Below are positions 1-8,367 of a DNA stretch of 64,000 nt, one piece after another. The translations under genes were made by a program, and so were the position numbers. Source of the DNA: Sulfurospirillum oryzae. Lineage in GTDB: Bacteria > Campylobacterota > Campylobacteria > Campylobacterales > Sulfurospirillaceae. Location: NCBI RefSeq assembly GCF_025770725.1, contig NZ_JANZKZ010000001.1, positions 558,001-622,000 on the forward strand, read 5' to 3'. The number at the start of each line of letters is the position of its first letter. Within the stretch, counting starts at the first letter, position 1. A model generated the notes under the pieces. The model made no database searches. It was not told the DNA's origin and saw nothing but the letters and a program-made list of their open reading frames with translations.

Positions 1-685
1 TCTTTGCTAAAAGTTTCTTATGTATTTGCGAAATGCGTGATTCGCTAATATCTAAAATTTCACTAATTTCTTTAAGATTCAGCTCTTCAAAATAGTAAAG
101 TTGAATAATCATCTGTTCACGTTCACCAAAGGTTGAAAGAATGCTCTGCACCATCTCTAAAAGTTCATCTTTTTCTACTTTTTGTGCCGTATCTTCGCCT
201 GAGAGAATAGTGACTTGCTCATTTAATGACATGACTGAGACGATCATGGCACTATTTCTAGCTTCTGCTATTTTTTCAATATCTTCGCCGAGTACTTTTG
301 CTAAATAAGCATCATCGGGCTCATTTCCATGCTCACCTAAATAGGCAGTAATTTCTTGATCGACCATTTTTATTAAACGGCGATTGGCTCTACTCATCGT
401 ATCTAATGAGCGTAAAAAATCCAGCATTGAACCATAGACACGCTTTTTACCATACCCCCAAAAGGAGTCATTTTGGTCTTTATCGTAACGCCTAGAGAGT
501 TTAATCATCTCTTCTGTTCCAATAGAGATAAGATCGTTTACATCCACAGAAGCAGGAAGTCTTTCACGAAGGCGATATGCCATAGCTCGCACTGCAGGGA
601 GATATTGCAAAACGAGTTCGTCTTGCTCTTTTTTGAGATTTTGGCTGTAAGGATTAGGCTGCTGCTTTTTTACTGTAGGATTCAT
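1..685 (-). CDS. fliA: Flagellar sigma factor sigma-28 (FliA), 3' end outside window
   Basis: Sigma-28 directs RNA polymerase to late flagellar promoters. I translated this gene by eye from an ATG at 685 (first residues MNPTVKKQQPNPYS). About 228 residues are visible before the left edge cuts the gene. Region 2 is recognisable (LPAVRAMAYRLRER, then DLISIGTEEM and FWGYGKKRVYGSMLDFLRS). A region 4 helix-turn-helix lies near the edge (LKEISEILDISESRISQIHK). The start lies 32 bases inside the end of the upstream small membrane-protein gene, so translation is probably coupled. The order flhF-flhG-small membrane protein-fliA is the conserved Campylobacterota arrangement. The remaining C-terminus is not in the window. 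Confidence 0.93.
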   Translation of the reverse strand, partial: MNPTVKKQQPNPYSQNLKKEQDELVLQYLPAVRAMAYRLRERLPASVDVNDLISIGTEEMIKLSRRYDKDQNDSFWGYGKKRVYGSMLDFLRSLDTMSRANRRLIKMVDQEITAYLGEHGNEPDDAYLAKVLGEDIEKIAEARNSAMIVSVMSLNEQVTILSGEDTAQKVEKDELLEMVQSILSTFGEREQMIIQLYYFEELNLKEISEILDISESRISQIHKKLLAK

Positions 686-1025
686 TACTCTCCGTTGAGC
701 CTTTCATTAACTTTTCATAATGTTGATTCATATTGTCAATGCTCGCCAAAAGACCATCCATCACTTTTTCCCTATTTTCAAGTTCTTGAATAAAGTAATC
801 GCCAATATTTTCATGGTCTTTTTTGTCAAAGATAAAGGTGCTTAAACGATCAAAATCAAAGAAATTCATGACAGCCACATGGATGATGAGATAGAATACC
901 AACGTTATTTCTAACGTGTAGAACAGTATCTCTTCTGGCTCTGAAAAATTGAGTATCGAAAACATCAATCCTATAAAAAAACCACAGATGGTGAAAAAAT
1001 AGATGAAATTTTCTGATTTGACCAT
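654..1025 (-). CDS. Small membrane protein between flhG and fliA
   Basis: A 123-residue protein with two predicted membrane helices (FIYFFTICGFFIGLMFSIL and ILFYTLEITLVFYLIIHVAVM) and a charged cytoplasmic C-terminal half that could be helical (ELENREKVMDGLLASIDNMN). A small integral membrane protein of unknown function occupies the same slot in Campylobacter genomes, between flhG and fliA. It overlaps fliA by 32 bases and follows flhG by 22. Its position suggests a link to flagellar gene control or flagellum placement, but nothing in the sequence shows a mechanism. Confidence 0.8.
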   Translation of the reverse strand: MVKSENFIYFFTICGFFIGLMFSILNFSEPEEILFYTLEITLVFYLIIHVAVMNFFDFDRLSTFIFDKKDHENIGDYFIQELENREKVMDGLLASIDNMNQHYEKLMKGSTESNESYSKKAAA

Positions 1026-1047
1026 ATAATGCCTTTACAAAATGTAT

Positions 1048-1920
1048 CTAAAATTGCTCAATAATACGCTTAAAGAAGCTACCAAAACTCTTATTCGTAT
1101 CCGTTTTAAGCACTTTTCGTTCCAATTTGTAGACTAAATTGTTGACGATGCGTTTCATGTCCAATGCTGCTAGAGAATTGGGAGCATCATTGGTAAATAA
1201 GGTACGTTGTTTAATACTCTTTGAAATCAATTTATCTTCGGGTAATTTACCAATCAAATTAAGTTTCAAACCATTACCGATGTTGGCCATAGCTACTTTA
1301 TTGATTTTATCAAAAATAAGTTGCGCCTCTTTTTCACTTTTGGTCATATTTAAAATGACATGAATATTGGACTGTGTTTTACTGGTAATTTTAATCGTTG
1401 CGTACGCATCGGTAATCGCCGCAGGATCAGGAACCGTGACCACAATCACCTCATCGGCTGCTTCTAGAAAAAGCTGTATATGCCCGCCAATGCCAGCCCC
1501 TGTGTCAATAATCATAAAATCAAGATCATTAAGCACCTTGGTCTCTTCTAAAAAACGCTCAAATAAAAACTGCTCAGAGTACTTTAAAATTTCATCGCCG
1601 CTTTCGCCGGGAATGAGCAACAGATTTTTTTTAATCGGGACAATGACGTCCTTGAGTGAACACTCACCTTTGAGTACATGTAAAATATTTTTATCAATAC
1701 GAACATTCAGAATGACATCAAGATTTGCCAAGCCAATATCTGCATCAAAGAGCCCAACTTTATAGCCATTGTTGGAGAGTACATTCGCCATATTGGCACT
1801 GACAGTACTTTTGCCAACACCACCTTTACCACTGGTAATAGCGATATACTTAGTATGACTATGCTCTTTTGCAGAAACTGCGCCGACTAGTTCTTGAAGT
1901 TTATTCGCCTGCGTTTCCAT
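1048..1920 (-). CDS. flhG: FlhG (FleN/YlxH) MinD-like ATPase, flagellar number regulator
   Basis: FlhG is a membrane-associated MinD/ParA ATPase that limits flagellar number, partly by stimulating the GTPase FlhF. In Campylobacter it also affects division placement. The 290-residue protein begins METQANKLQE, the short N-terminal helix typical of FlhG. The deviant Walker A motif (SGKGGVGKS) follows at about residues 30-38, then FDADIGLANLD and a switch II-like MIIDTGAGI. An upstream in-frame start at 1947 exists, but I prefer 1920, which has AGAGGTG a few bases before it. It overlaps the end of flhF by 20 bases, indicating coupled translation. Confidence 0.93.
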   Translation of the reverse strand: METQANKLQELVGAVSAKEHSHTKYIAITSGKGGVGKSTVSANMANVLSNNGYKVGLFDADIGLANLDVILNVRIDKNILHVLKGECSLKDVIVPIKKNLLLIPGESGDEILKYSEQFLFERFLEETKVLNDLDFMIIDTGAGIGGHIQLFLEAADEVIVVTVPDPAAITDAYATIKITSKTQSNIHVILNMTKSEKEAQLIFDKINKVAMANIGNGLKLNLIGKLPEDKLISKSIKQRTLFTNDAPNSLAALDMKRIVNNLVYKLERKVLKTDTNKSFGSFFKRIIEQF

Positions 1921-3190
1921 GTTCACCTCTTTTTTTCTCAAAGCCATCTAAAATGCATTCAACCAAAAAGTCACTCGATGCGGGGACAATGTCATCAGGA
2001 ACCTCTTGCCCGATCGAAAAATAACTGACAGGCTTATCTATATCGTAAATCAAAGAAAATATCGTTCCAAAAACTTTCGTTTCATCAAATTTGGTAAAAA
2101 TAAGGGTATCAATATCTAAAAAAGAGAAATTTTTATAGATCTCTTTGAGGTCCTCAAGTTTACTGCCCGCGGAGAGTACCAAATTGACATCGATTTGCAA
2201 TTGTGAACTTTGCAAGAATTTATTGAGTTTAATCAGTTTATCTTTATCGTACTGTGAGCTTCCTACGGTATCGATGAGAATGACATCGCAATGGCTCAGT
2301 GATGAAAGTGCATTGTTAAAATCGTTGGGATCAACCACATCTTCAATCGGTAAGCGCATCATCTTAGCATACTGAAAGAGTTGTTCTACCGCTCCAATCC
2401 TGTAGGTATCAAGAGTAATAATGCCTACTTTGGCACGTTTTTCTTGAATGTACGAGTAGCGTGCCGCTAACTTTGCAATGGTTGTTGTTTTTCCAACACC
2501 CGTTGGACCTACAAACATGATGACGCGTTTTGATCCTTTAGGAAGCTCTGCTTCGACACGTACAGGGATGAGTTTACGAAGAAGCACTTGAAAATAACGC
2601 TTGATTGTCTCACTGTTATTTTTCATACGTACAGGCATGTGCTCTAAAGTGAGGTTCATAATGTTCTCTAAATGATCTTCACCCATACCACTAATCTTTG
2701 CCAATTTATAAATCTCTGAAAATTCAGAAGGAATCGCTAAGTTATTGCGGTGAGGTGCGCGCTCTTCCCAAAACATCTCTTGAATGAGTTTGATTTTATC
2801 GGCAAGTTTATTGATCTCGCATTTAATTTCGCCTATGCCTTCATTGTTTTGCGCTTTTTCAGCTTGTCTAGAAGCATTTGAGCTACCAATATCACCTGTT
2901 GCTTGTGCAATTTGCGAAATCTGCTTTGCAGCTTCAGAGAGGCTAAAGAGGACATCTTCGCCACTTTTGTATTTGTGCTCACTTCTTGGTTCTGGTTTTC
3001 TAGGTGCCACGGGCGGAGGGGTGGGTTGATCATCTTCAACAGCCACCACAACTTCGTACAATGCTGAAGTACTAATGGTTTTTTTGCGAATCTGTTTGGT
3101 GCTTATGACTAAAGCATTTTCGCCACACTCGTGTTGAGCCTGCTTGAGTGCTTCTGCTGGTGTTTCACCACTAAACGTATGAAATTTCAC
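1901..3190 (-). CDS. flhF: FlhF, SRP-type GTPase for flagellar placement
   Basis: FlhF is a GTPase related to Ffh/FtsY that sets the polar site of flagellum assembly and, in Campylobacterota, is needed for expression of RpoN-dependent flagellar genes. The 429-residue protein has the three expected parts: a basic N-terminal B domain (KFHTFSGETPAEALKQA), a middle NG helical region, and a G domain with P-loop GPTGVGKTTT at about 228-237 and the DTYRIGAVEQL motif. The start is GTG at 3190 with AAAGGA about five bases upstream. It follows folK by two bases and overlaps flhG. Confidence 0.96.
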   Translation of the reverse strand: MKFHTFSGETPAEALKQAQHECGENALVISTKQIRKKTISTSALYEVVVAVEDDQPTPPPVAPRKPEPRSEHKYKSGEDVLFSLSEAAKQISQIAQATGDIGSSNASRQAEKAQNNEGIGEIKCEINKLADKIKLIQEMFWEERAPHRNNLAIPSEFSEIYKLAKISGMGEDHLENIMNLTLEHMPVRMKNNSETIKRYFQVLLRKLIPVRVEAELPKGSKRVIMFVGPTGVGKTTTIAKLAARYSYIQEKRAKVGIITLDTYRIGAVEQLFQYAKMMRLPIEDVVDPNDFNNALSSLSHCDVILIDTVGSSQYDKDKLIKLNKFLQSSQLQIDVNLVLSAGSKLEDLKEIYKNFSFLDIDTLIFTKFDETKVFGTIFSLIYDIDKPVSYFSIGQEVPDDIVPASSDFLVECILDGFEKKRGEHGNAGE

Positions 3191-3192
3191 CT

Positions 3193-3660
3193 CTATCCTT
3201 TAAAACTTTTTAGCGTAAAGAGTGGAACGATAACCGATGCGCGTTCCTGCCATCTGGGATGTGGAACGATTAAGTTAGGTTGTTTAATCTTTTGATTATC
3301 GAAAAATATTATATCCAAATCTAGCGTTCTTGGTCCATTTTTAAAGAGTCTGACACGCCCAAAAAAATGTTCTACATGTAAAAGTACTTTTAAAAGTGCT
3401 TTCGCACTCAAAGAGGTTTGCACCACCATGATGGCATTGTAAAAATCAGGCTGATCTAAGTAGCCAAAAGGTGGATTTTTAAACACAGATGATGTCTCTT
3501 GAACATCAAAACGTGGGTCATTTAAAAACAGACGGTAAAGCTTTACAAAACGCTTCTTGACATCGCCTTGATTGCCTCCAAGGCCAATGACGGCACGGTG
3601 CGAAAAATGTGGTTTGGCTTTTTTACATGTAGGGAAAAAACGAATGCGTTCTAACTTCAC
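3193..3660 (-). CDS. folK: 2-amino-4-hydroxy-6-hydroxymethyldihydropteridine pyrophosphokinase (HPPK)
   Basis: FolK transfers pyrophosphate from ATP to 6-hydroxymethyl-7,8-dihydropterin in folate synthesis. The 155-residue protein carries the HPPK signatures LGGNQGD near residue 27, the central GPRTLDLDIIFFD and VPHPRWQERASVIVPL near the C-terminus. A roughly 20-residue basic extension precedes the first strand. The start is GTG and overlaps the peptidase stop as GTGA. folK next to flhF is conserved in Campylobacter, so the housekeeping genes probably share a transcript with the flagellar regulators downstream. Confidence 0.93.
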   Translation of the reverse strand: MKLERIRFFPTCKKAKPHFSHRAVIGLGGNQGDVKKRFVKLYRLFLNDPRFDVQETSSVFKNPPFGYLDQPDFYNAIMVVQTSLSAKALLKVLLHVEHFFGRVRLFKNGPRTLDLDIIFFDNQKIKQPNLIVPHPRWQERASVIVPLFTLKSFKG

Positions 3661-4685
3661 CCCAAAACCTCAGCGCCGCTCTCACGCACGACAATCGTAT
3701 CTTCAATGCGTACACCAAATTGCTCTGGCAGATAAATCCCCGGCTCTATGGTAAAAACCATATTTTCTTCAATAACGGTTTCGGAACGTGACCCGATGAC
3801 GGGTAATTCATGAATGTCGAGCCCCACGCCATGCCCTGTGGAATGGACAAAGTAACTTCCAAACCCCGCTTTATCAATCACTTCACGTGCCGCTTTGTCA
3901 ATCTCTTTGGCTTTAACACCGACTTTAACCGCTTTGATCGCGGCTTCTTGGGCTAACAACACTGTATCATAAACTTTCTGTTTAAGAGCCTCTTTGAAAT
4001 GTTGCTCTTTTTCAAAATTAAAATGCTCATCGAAAAAACTAGTTCGTGTTCGATCTGAGCAGTAGCGCTGATACTTCACGCCTGCATCCAAAAGTACAAG
4101 CTCACCTTTTTGCAATGTTTTATGGGTTGGAAGGGCATGTGGTTTTGCCGCATTTTCACCTAGGGCTACAATGGGCGAGAAACTCAGCTCCAATGCGCCT
4201 CGGTATTTGAAAATAGACTCAGCCTCAAAATGCGCCATCATCTCATCTATGCCCAAACCATCATGTTTTAAAAATTCTCCAAAACGATGAAACGCATCCC
4301 TACCATAAAGTGCGGCTTTCTTGAGCAATTCAAGCTCTGCATCGCTTTTGATGATACGCTTTTGTTGTGAAAAATTAGGTTTTTTTTGAAAGTTAAGACT
4401 GAGCTTTTCACTCAGTCTTGCGTACGCTTCAACATTCCATTCTTCGGGATTATACATCAGTGATTTGATGCCGCTTTTACGGATTAAAAGACGCGCTGTT
4501 TTAAAAAGATCGCGTCTATCGCCCTCTAAAACAATTGCATTTTTAATAATTCCCGATGCCTCAGTCGTATAACGTGCATCGGTAATAAAAAATGCTTCAC
4601 TTCCCAGCTTTAAAAAAACCGCATGATCGCATGAAAAGCCACATTCATGAAAGAGGGCATTTTCATCTTGAAGAATGTAATTCAC
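3657..4685 (-). CDS. pepQ: M24 family Xaa-Pro-type aminopeptidase
   Basis: A 342-residue cytoplasmic metallopeptidase of the pita-bread (M24) fold, expected to remove residues in front of proline. The metal-binding pattern is visible: LLDAGVKYQRYCSDRTRT supplies the two aspartates, HSTGHGVGLDIHE the histidine, and FTIEPGIYLPE plus VRIEDT the glutamates. The N-terminal domain (first 120 residues) is the usual non-catalytic half. The start is GTG, one base after the aroQ stop, with no clear ribosome-binding site, so it probably depends on translational coupling. Prolidase versus aminopeptidase specificity cannot be settled here. Confidence 0.87.
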   Translation of the reverse strand: MNYILQDENALFHECGFSCDHAVFLKLGSEAFFITDARYTTEASGIIKNAIVLEGDRRDLFKTARLLIRKSGIKSLMYNPEEWNVEAYARLSEKLSLNFQKKPNFSQQKRIIKSDAELELLKKAALYGRDAFHRFGEFLKHDGLGIDEMMAHFEAESIFKYRGALELSFSPIVALGENAAKPHALPTHKTLQKGELVLLDAGVKYQRYCSDRTRTSFFDEHFNFEKEQHFKEALKQKVYDTVLLAQEAAIKAVKVGVKAKEIDKAAREVIDKAGFGSYFVHSTGHGVGLDIHELPVIGSRSETVIEENMVFTIEPGIYLPEQFGVRIEDTIVVRESGAEVLG

Positions 4686-4686
4686 G

Positions 4687-5175
4687 TTACGCTTGTGGTG
4701 CTTGTTGCTGTGCCGCTGCTTGAGCTTTACGAAGAGCGTCTAGCTCACCTAACATTTGCATCATTGAAATCATCGCAAGGTGGTAACCAAAAGGTCCAAA
4801 ACCACTGATTTGACCTGTACAAACAGGCGCTGTCATGCTTTTTTGGCGGAACTCTTCACGTCTGTAAATATTGCTGATATGAACTTCAATCGCTGGCAAA
4901 GAAACCGCGCTAATCGCATCACGAATCGCAATAGATGTGTGCGTATACGCCGCTGGATTGATGATGATACCATCCGCGTCGCCAAGACACTCTTGAATAC
5001 GATCAACAATTTCACCTTCTAAATTGGATTGAAAAAATTCGATTTCAAAACCATTTTGCTTTGCTACAGTCTCCATTTGAGAGTGAATCTCTTCAAGTTT
5101 CATACCGCCATAAATATTTTGCTCACGGTGACCGAGCATATTAAGATTTGGACCTTGGATTACGACAACTTTCAT
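4687..5175 (-). CDS. aroQ: 3-dehydroquinate dehydratase, type II
   Basis: AroQ converts 3-dehydroquinate to 3-dehydroshikimate in the shikimate pathway; the type II enzyme is a dodecamer. The 162-residue sequence has the family start [15 protein letters not shown], the flexible lid with the catalytic tyrosine (NIYGG), [17 protein letters not shown] around the active site and VEVHISNI-like [15 protein letters not shown]. The C-terminal tail is rich in Ala and Gln ([12 protein letters not shown]), slightly longer than usual. It is the first gene of the minus-strand operon that continues into the peptidase, folK and flhF. Confidence 0.96.
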   Translation of the reverse strand: MKVVVIQGPNLNMLGHREQNIYGGMKLEEIHSQMETVAKQNGFEIEFFQSNLEGEIVDRIQECLGDADGIIINPAAYTHTSIAIRDAISAVSLPAIEVHISNIYRREEFRQKSMTAPVCTGQISGFGPFGYHLAMISMMQMLGELDALRKAQAAAQQQAPQA

Positions 5176-5247
5176 TGGTTACCTTTTGTTTAAAATTTAC
5201 TCTTATTATATCAGGGGTAAGTTTAGGATACAATTACACGAATTTTT

Positions 5248-5273
5248 CGTTTGAAAAATGACTCTTTCAAACG
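5248..5273 (+). promoter_or_regulatory. Perfect 9-bp stem-loop in the mqnF leader
   Basis: CGTTTGAAA and TTTCAAACG are perfect complements separated by 8 bases. ACACG upstream and CGTGT overlapping the end could extend the pairing. The hairpin sits just before the Shine-Dalgarno AAAGG of mqnF. A possible -10 (GATACAAT) lies about 20 bases upstream, so the hairpin would be in the 5' leader. It may influence translation, but no known riboswitch is recognised. Confidence 0.45.
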
Positions 5274-5291
5274 TGTAAACAAAGGAAAAAA

Positions 5292-6518
5292 GTGACTCTT
5301 ATAACCGCCGATTTTGTGCTGACATGTAACGAGGCGTTTGAGATCATCGAAGAGGGTGCGGTTTTGTTTGACAGCCACATTCTCGAAGTGGGAAAAAGTG
5401 AGGAACTCAAAGCCAAGCACCCCAATGTTACAGTGATCGAAACACCCAAGAACAGTGTCATCATGCCAGGGCTCATTAACAGCCATGTGCATTTAGAATT
5501 TAGTGCCAACCAAAGCATGCTTCGCTATGGCGATTTTATTCCATGGCTTCGTTCGGTCATTCAACACCGAGAGGAACTGAGTGCGCTTGCAACCACGGAG
5601 CTTATTACATGTAAACTTCAAGAGATGCTTAAAAGCGGTACAACTACCTTGGGTGCTATCAGCAGCTTTGGAGCTGACCTTGAAGCATGCGTTCAAACTC
5701 CTCAGCGTGTGGTTTATTTCAACGAAGTCTTAGGCTCAGTCCCCAGTGCAGTGGACGCTATGTATGGGGATTTTAGAGGGCGACTTGAAAGCTCTAAGGA
5801 GTTTACATGTAAACGTTTCATCCCTGCCGTTTCGGTGCATTCACCCTACTCAACACATCCTATTTTGGCTAGGAAAGCACTTCAAATAGCAAAAGAAGAA
5901 GGGTGTGTGGTCTCTACCCATTTCATGGAAAGCCCAGCGGAACGTGCTTGGATTGATGAAGGAAGTGGCGATTTTCAAACCTTCTTTAGTGCATTCAATC
6001 CTCATGCAAAACCGATGTGTAGTGCAGAGGAGTACCTTGAGCTGTTTTCACAAAACCCTACTCTTTTTACCCATGGAGTTCAAGCAAACGAGCAAGAGTT
6101 ACATGTCATTGCGAATCAAAATGCAACGCTAACGCATTGTCCTGTTTCCAACCGACTTTTGGGTGTGGGAAAATTGGATATAAAAGCCGTGCAAAAACAG
6201 AATATCAACCTAACATTAGGAACCGATGGACTAAGCTCCAACATCTCTCTTAGCCTTTGGGATGAAATGAGAAGTAGCCTTATGATGCACCCTGAATTAG
6301 AACTTTCACACTTGGCTAAAACGCTTTTACAAAGCGTTACATGTAATGCGGCTCATGCCCTTAACGTTCCGTGTGGAAGGCTTGAAAAAGAGCTTTCGGC
6401 TGATCTTATCGTGGCAACCTTACCACAAGCGTGTGAAAGCGAAGATGTGGCTTTACAACTCATCTTGCATACGCACCAAACCCATTTAATTTTTATTGAC
6501 GGAGAAAAACAATGTTAG
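5292..6518 (+). CDS. mqnF: Aminodeoxyfutalosine deaminase (amidohydrolase family)
   Basis: The enzyme deaminates 6-amino-6-deoxyfutalosine in the futalosine route to menaquinone used by Campylobacterota. The 408-residue amidohydrolase shows the metal-binding SHVHLEF near residue 65, STHFMESPAE, LFTHGVQ and LGTDGLSSN. The start is GTG, supported by AAAGGAAAAA directly before it. It sits between aroQ and sppA, as the equivalent gene does in Campylobacter jejuni. General S-adenosylhomocysteine/thioadenosine deaminases belong to the same family, so the exact substrate rests on synteny and lineage. Confidence 0.82.
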   Translation: MTLITADFVLTCNEAFEIIEEGAVLFDSHILEVGKSEELKAKHPNVTVIETPKNSVIMPGLINSHVHLEFSANQSMLRYGDFIPWLRSVIQHREELSALATTELITCKLQEMLKSGTTTLGAISSFGADLEACVQTPQRVVYFNEVLGSVPSAVDAMYGDFRGRLESSKEFTCKRFIPAVSVHSPYSTHPILARKALQIAKEEGCVVSTHFMESPAERAWIDEGSGDFQTFFSAFNPHAKPMCSAEEYLELFSQNPTLFTHGVQANEQELHVIANQNATLTHCPVSNRLLGVGKLDIKAVQKQNINLTLGTDGLSSNISLSLWDEMRSSLMMHPELELSHLAKTLLQSVTCNAAHALNVPCGRLEKELSADLIVATLPQACESEDVALQLILHTHQTHLIFIDGEKQC

Positions 6519-7372
6519 ACCTACTTAAAAAACCTTTTATCTGGATAGGTGCCGTTTTAAGCTATATCCAAAACCATTTTAAAGCAATGCTTTTCTTACT
6601 GCTTTTGGTACTCATTTTTGGATCACAAGAAGAGCTTAAAAATCCCAATCTTGCGATCATAAAAATCGAAGGTGAAATCTTAAATGTTCAAGAGATTTTA
6701 GAGGACATTGACAAAGCGGATAAAGACGAACACATCAAAGGCGTACTTTTACATGTAGACTCTCCCGGTGGTGCACTTGCCCCTTCTATAGAGCTTTCTA
6801 TGGCAGTTAAACGCTTGGCACTGCACAAGCCTGTCGTGGCGTATGCAGCAGGAAGTATGACCAGTGGAAGTTACTACGCTTCCATTTGGGCAAATCACAT
6901 CATTGCCAATCCTGGGGCATTTGTAGGCTCTATTGGTGTTCTTTTTCAAGCGCCTAATGTGGCGGAACTCGCTAAAAAATTAGGCATCTCAGAGCAGATT
7001 ATTACCGCAGGTGAATACAAACAGATGGGAACGTTTACGCGTGAATGGACGCCTAAAGAAAAGGGTGCGCTTAAAGAGCTCATTGATGATGCGTATAGTT
7101 TATTTGTGAAAGATGTCGCTACGGCACGAGGACTTAATCTTGCAAAGCCTAATGAGTTTGCTAACGCACAAGTGTTTATTGCCAGTAAGGCACTTAACGT
7201 TCACTTGATTGATGAAATTGGCTCTGTCAAAGATGCCAAAGACAAAGTGGAAGAACTTGCTCAAGTCAAATCTGCCGTTTGGGAAAAACCTGACAAAATG
7301 GACAAATGGTTAAAAAAGTTAGAAAGTAGCTCAAAACTTCCTATTTTCAATTTGATGGGATACCTCAAATAA
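6512..7372 (+). CDS. sppA: Signal peptide peptidase SppA, short single-domain form
   Basis: A membrane-anchored serine protease that degrades cleaved signal peptides. The 286-residue protein has one N-terminal membrane helix (AMLFLLLLVLIFG), then a single peptidase S49 domain. The family core is visible in LLHVDSPGGALAPS and PVVAYAAGSMTSGSYYAS, which carries the nucleophile serine, and AGEYKQMGTF. The length matches the short SppA form, not the double-length E. coli protein. It overlaps the mqnF end by seven bases and has GGAGAAA in front, so the two genes form one operon. Confidence 0.93.
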   Translation: MLDLLKKPFIWIGAVLSYIQNHFKAMLFLLLLVLIFGSQEELKNPNLAIIKIEGEILNVQEILEDIDKADKDEHIKGVLLHVDSPGGALAPSIELSMAVKRLALHKPVVAYAAGSMTSGSYYASIWANHIIANPGAFVGSIGVLFQAPNVAELAKKLGISEQIITAGEYKQMGTFTREWTPKEKGALKELIDDAYSLFVKDVATARGLNLAKPNEFANAQVFIASKALNVHLIDEIGSVKDAKDKVEELAQVKSAVWEKPDKMDKWLKKLESSSKLPIFNLMGYLK

Positions 7373-7386
7373 GCGCGTAATCGATT

Positions 7387-7420
7387 AGCAATCTTTCTCC
7401 TTTTAGGTTCAAAGATTGCT
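7387..7420. terminator. Stem-loop between sppA and the convergent DUF1801-like gene
   Basis: AGCAATCTTT and AAAGATTGCT form a perfect 10-bp stem with a 14-base loop. It lies just after sppA and touches the stop codon of the convergent downstream gene, so it can serve both. The T-tract is poor on the plus strand (ATCTCTTT). Confidence 0.55.
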
Positions 7421-7796
7421 ATCTCTTTGCTATCTGTTTTCGCATTCTCTTTCGTTCTTCATACCCCAATAAAAAAAAGATGCTTTCTTGGACATAATAA
7501 GTTATGGCTTCTTTTTCTTTTTCATCAAGCAGCTTGAACTCATAAGAACGAATTGTTTTGCCACAACCGTATAATTTTCCAAAACGATCTTCAAAATAAG
7601 CACCTCGAAACCATCCAATGTGTACGCCATTTTTACCTGTTTTCACATAACATATACCACCCACATCGGAAAAATAGGAGGTAATATATGGAGAATATTT
7701 TACCTTCACATCTTTGCCAATAAGCAACGTTATAAGCTCTATTGTCTCCAGAAACCGTTCTGCGTATTGGGATGAAATATCTTTATCGTACTGCAC
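7419..7796 (-). CDS. DUF1801 (YdhG-like) domain protein
   Basis: A 125-residue soluble protein with no signal peptide or membrane helix. The middle (CYVKTGKNGVHIGWFRGAYFED, then GCGKTIRSYEFKLL) resembles the DUF1801/YdhG family, where a conserved Gly-rich strand and a GxGKxxRh motif recur. Function is unknown. It stands alone between two plus-strand genes and ends in the shared stem-loop. Family assignment is from memory of the motif pattern and is only moderately sure. Confidence 0.6.
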   Translation of the reverse strand: MQYDKDISSQYAERFLETIELITLLIGKDVKVKYSPYITSYFSDVGGICYVKTGKNGVHIGWFRGAYFEDRFGKLYGCGKTIRSYEFKLLDEKEKEAITYYVQESIFFLLGYEERKRMRKQIAKR

Positions 7797-7890
7797 ACCT
7801 AAACTCCCTAAAATAAATACAATTCATTATACTCCATAACTTTGCTATAATTTTTTGCTTTTGATATTTTTGTTAACGCAAGGAGAATCC

Positions 7891-8367
7891 ATGAGCATTT
7901 ATGATTTTGAAATTAAAACCATCAATGGTGACGTCATTTCAATGAGTGACTTCAAAAACAAAGTTTTACTCATCGTCAATGTTGCCAGTAAATGCGGTTT
8001 TACAAGCCAATATGAAGCACTTGAAGCCTTGTACCAAAAATATAAAGAGAGAGGTCTGGTTATTTTGGGCTTTCCCTGCAACCAGTTTTTAAACCAAGAA
8101 CCTCTTGGGGAAGATGAGATTAAGGAGTTTTGCTCACTTACTTATGGTGTTACCTTTCCTATGTTTGCCAAAATTGACGTCAACGGCAAAAATACGCACC
8201 CCCTTTATAAATACCTCAAAGAAGCACAAAAAGGACTTTGGGGAAGTGAAGCCATCAAGTGGAATTTCACCAAATTTTTAGTCGATAAAAACGGACATGT
8301 GATTAACCGTTTTGCACCCGCAACGAAGCCCGAAGCACTTGAAGTCGATATTCTTGTCTATTTATAG
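7891..8367 (+). CDS. Glutathione peroxidase-family thiol peroxidase
   Basis: A 158-residue thioredoxin-fold peroxidase that reduces hydroperoxides; bacterial cysteine versions usually take electrons from thioredoxin. The catalytic cysteine is in [12 protein letters not shown] at about residue 35, with the conserved glutamine in FPCNQF and tryptophan in WNFTKFLV. A normal cysteine codon replaces selenocysteine. The start at 7891 is preceded by AAGGAG at ideal spacing. An upstream in-frame start exists but would add unconserved residues. The 3' end overlaps the convergent yeiH-like gene by six bases. Confidence 0.93.
   Translation: MSIYDFEIKTINGDVISMSDFKNKVLLIVNVASKCGFTSQYEALEALYQKYKERGLVILGFPCNQFLNQEPLGEDEIKEFCSLTYGVTFPMFAKIDVNGKNTHPLYKYLKEAQKGLWGSEAIKWNFTKFLVDKNGHVINRFAPATKPEALEVDILVYL

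Noticed and set aside
473-793. Plus-strand ORF across the fliA/small membrane-protein junction
   Set aside because: It is an antisense shadow of two recognisable genes.
7891-8367. Selenocysteine in the glutathione peroxidase
   Set aside because: The catalytic position is an ordinary cysteine codon in frame.
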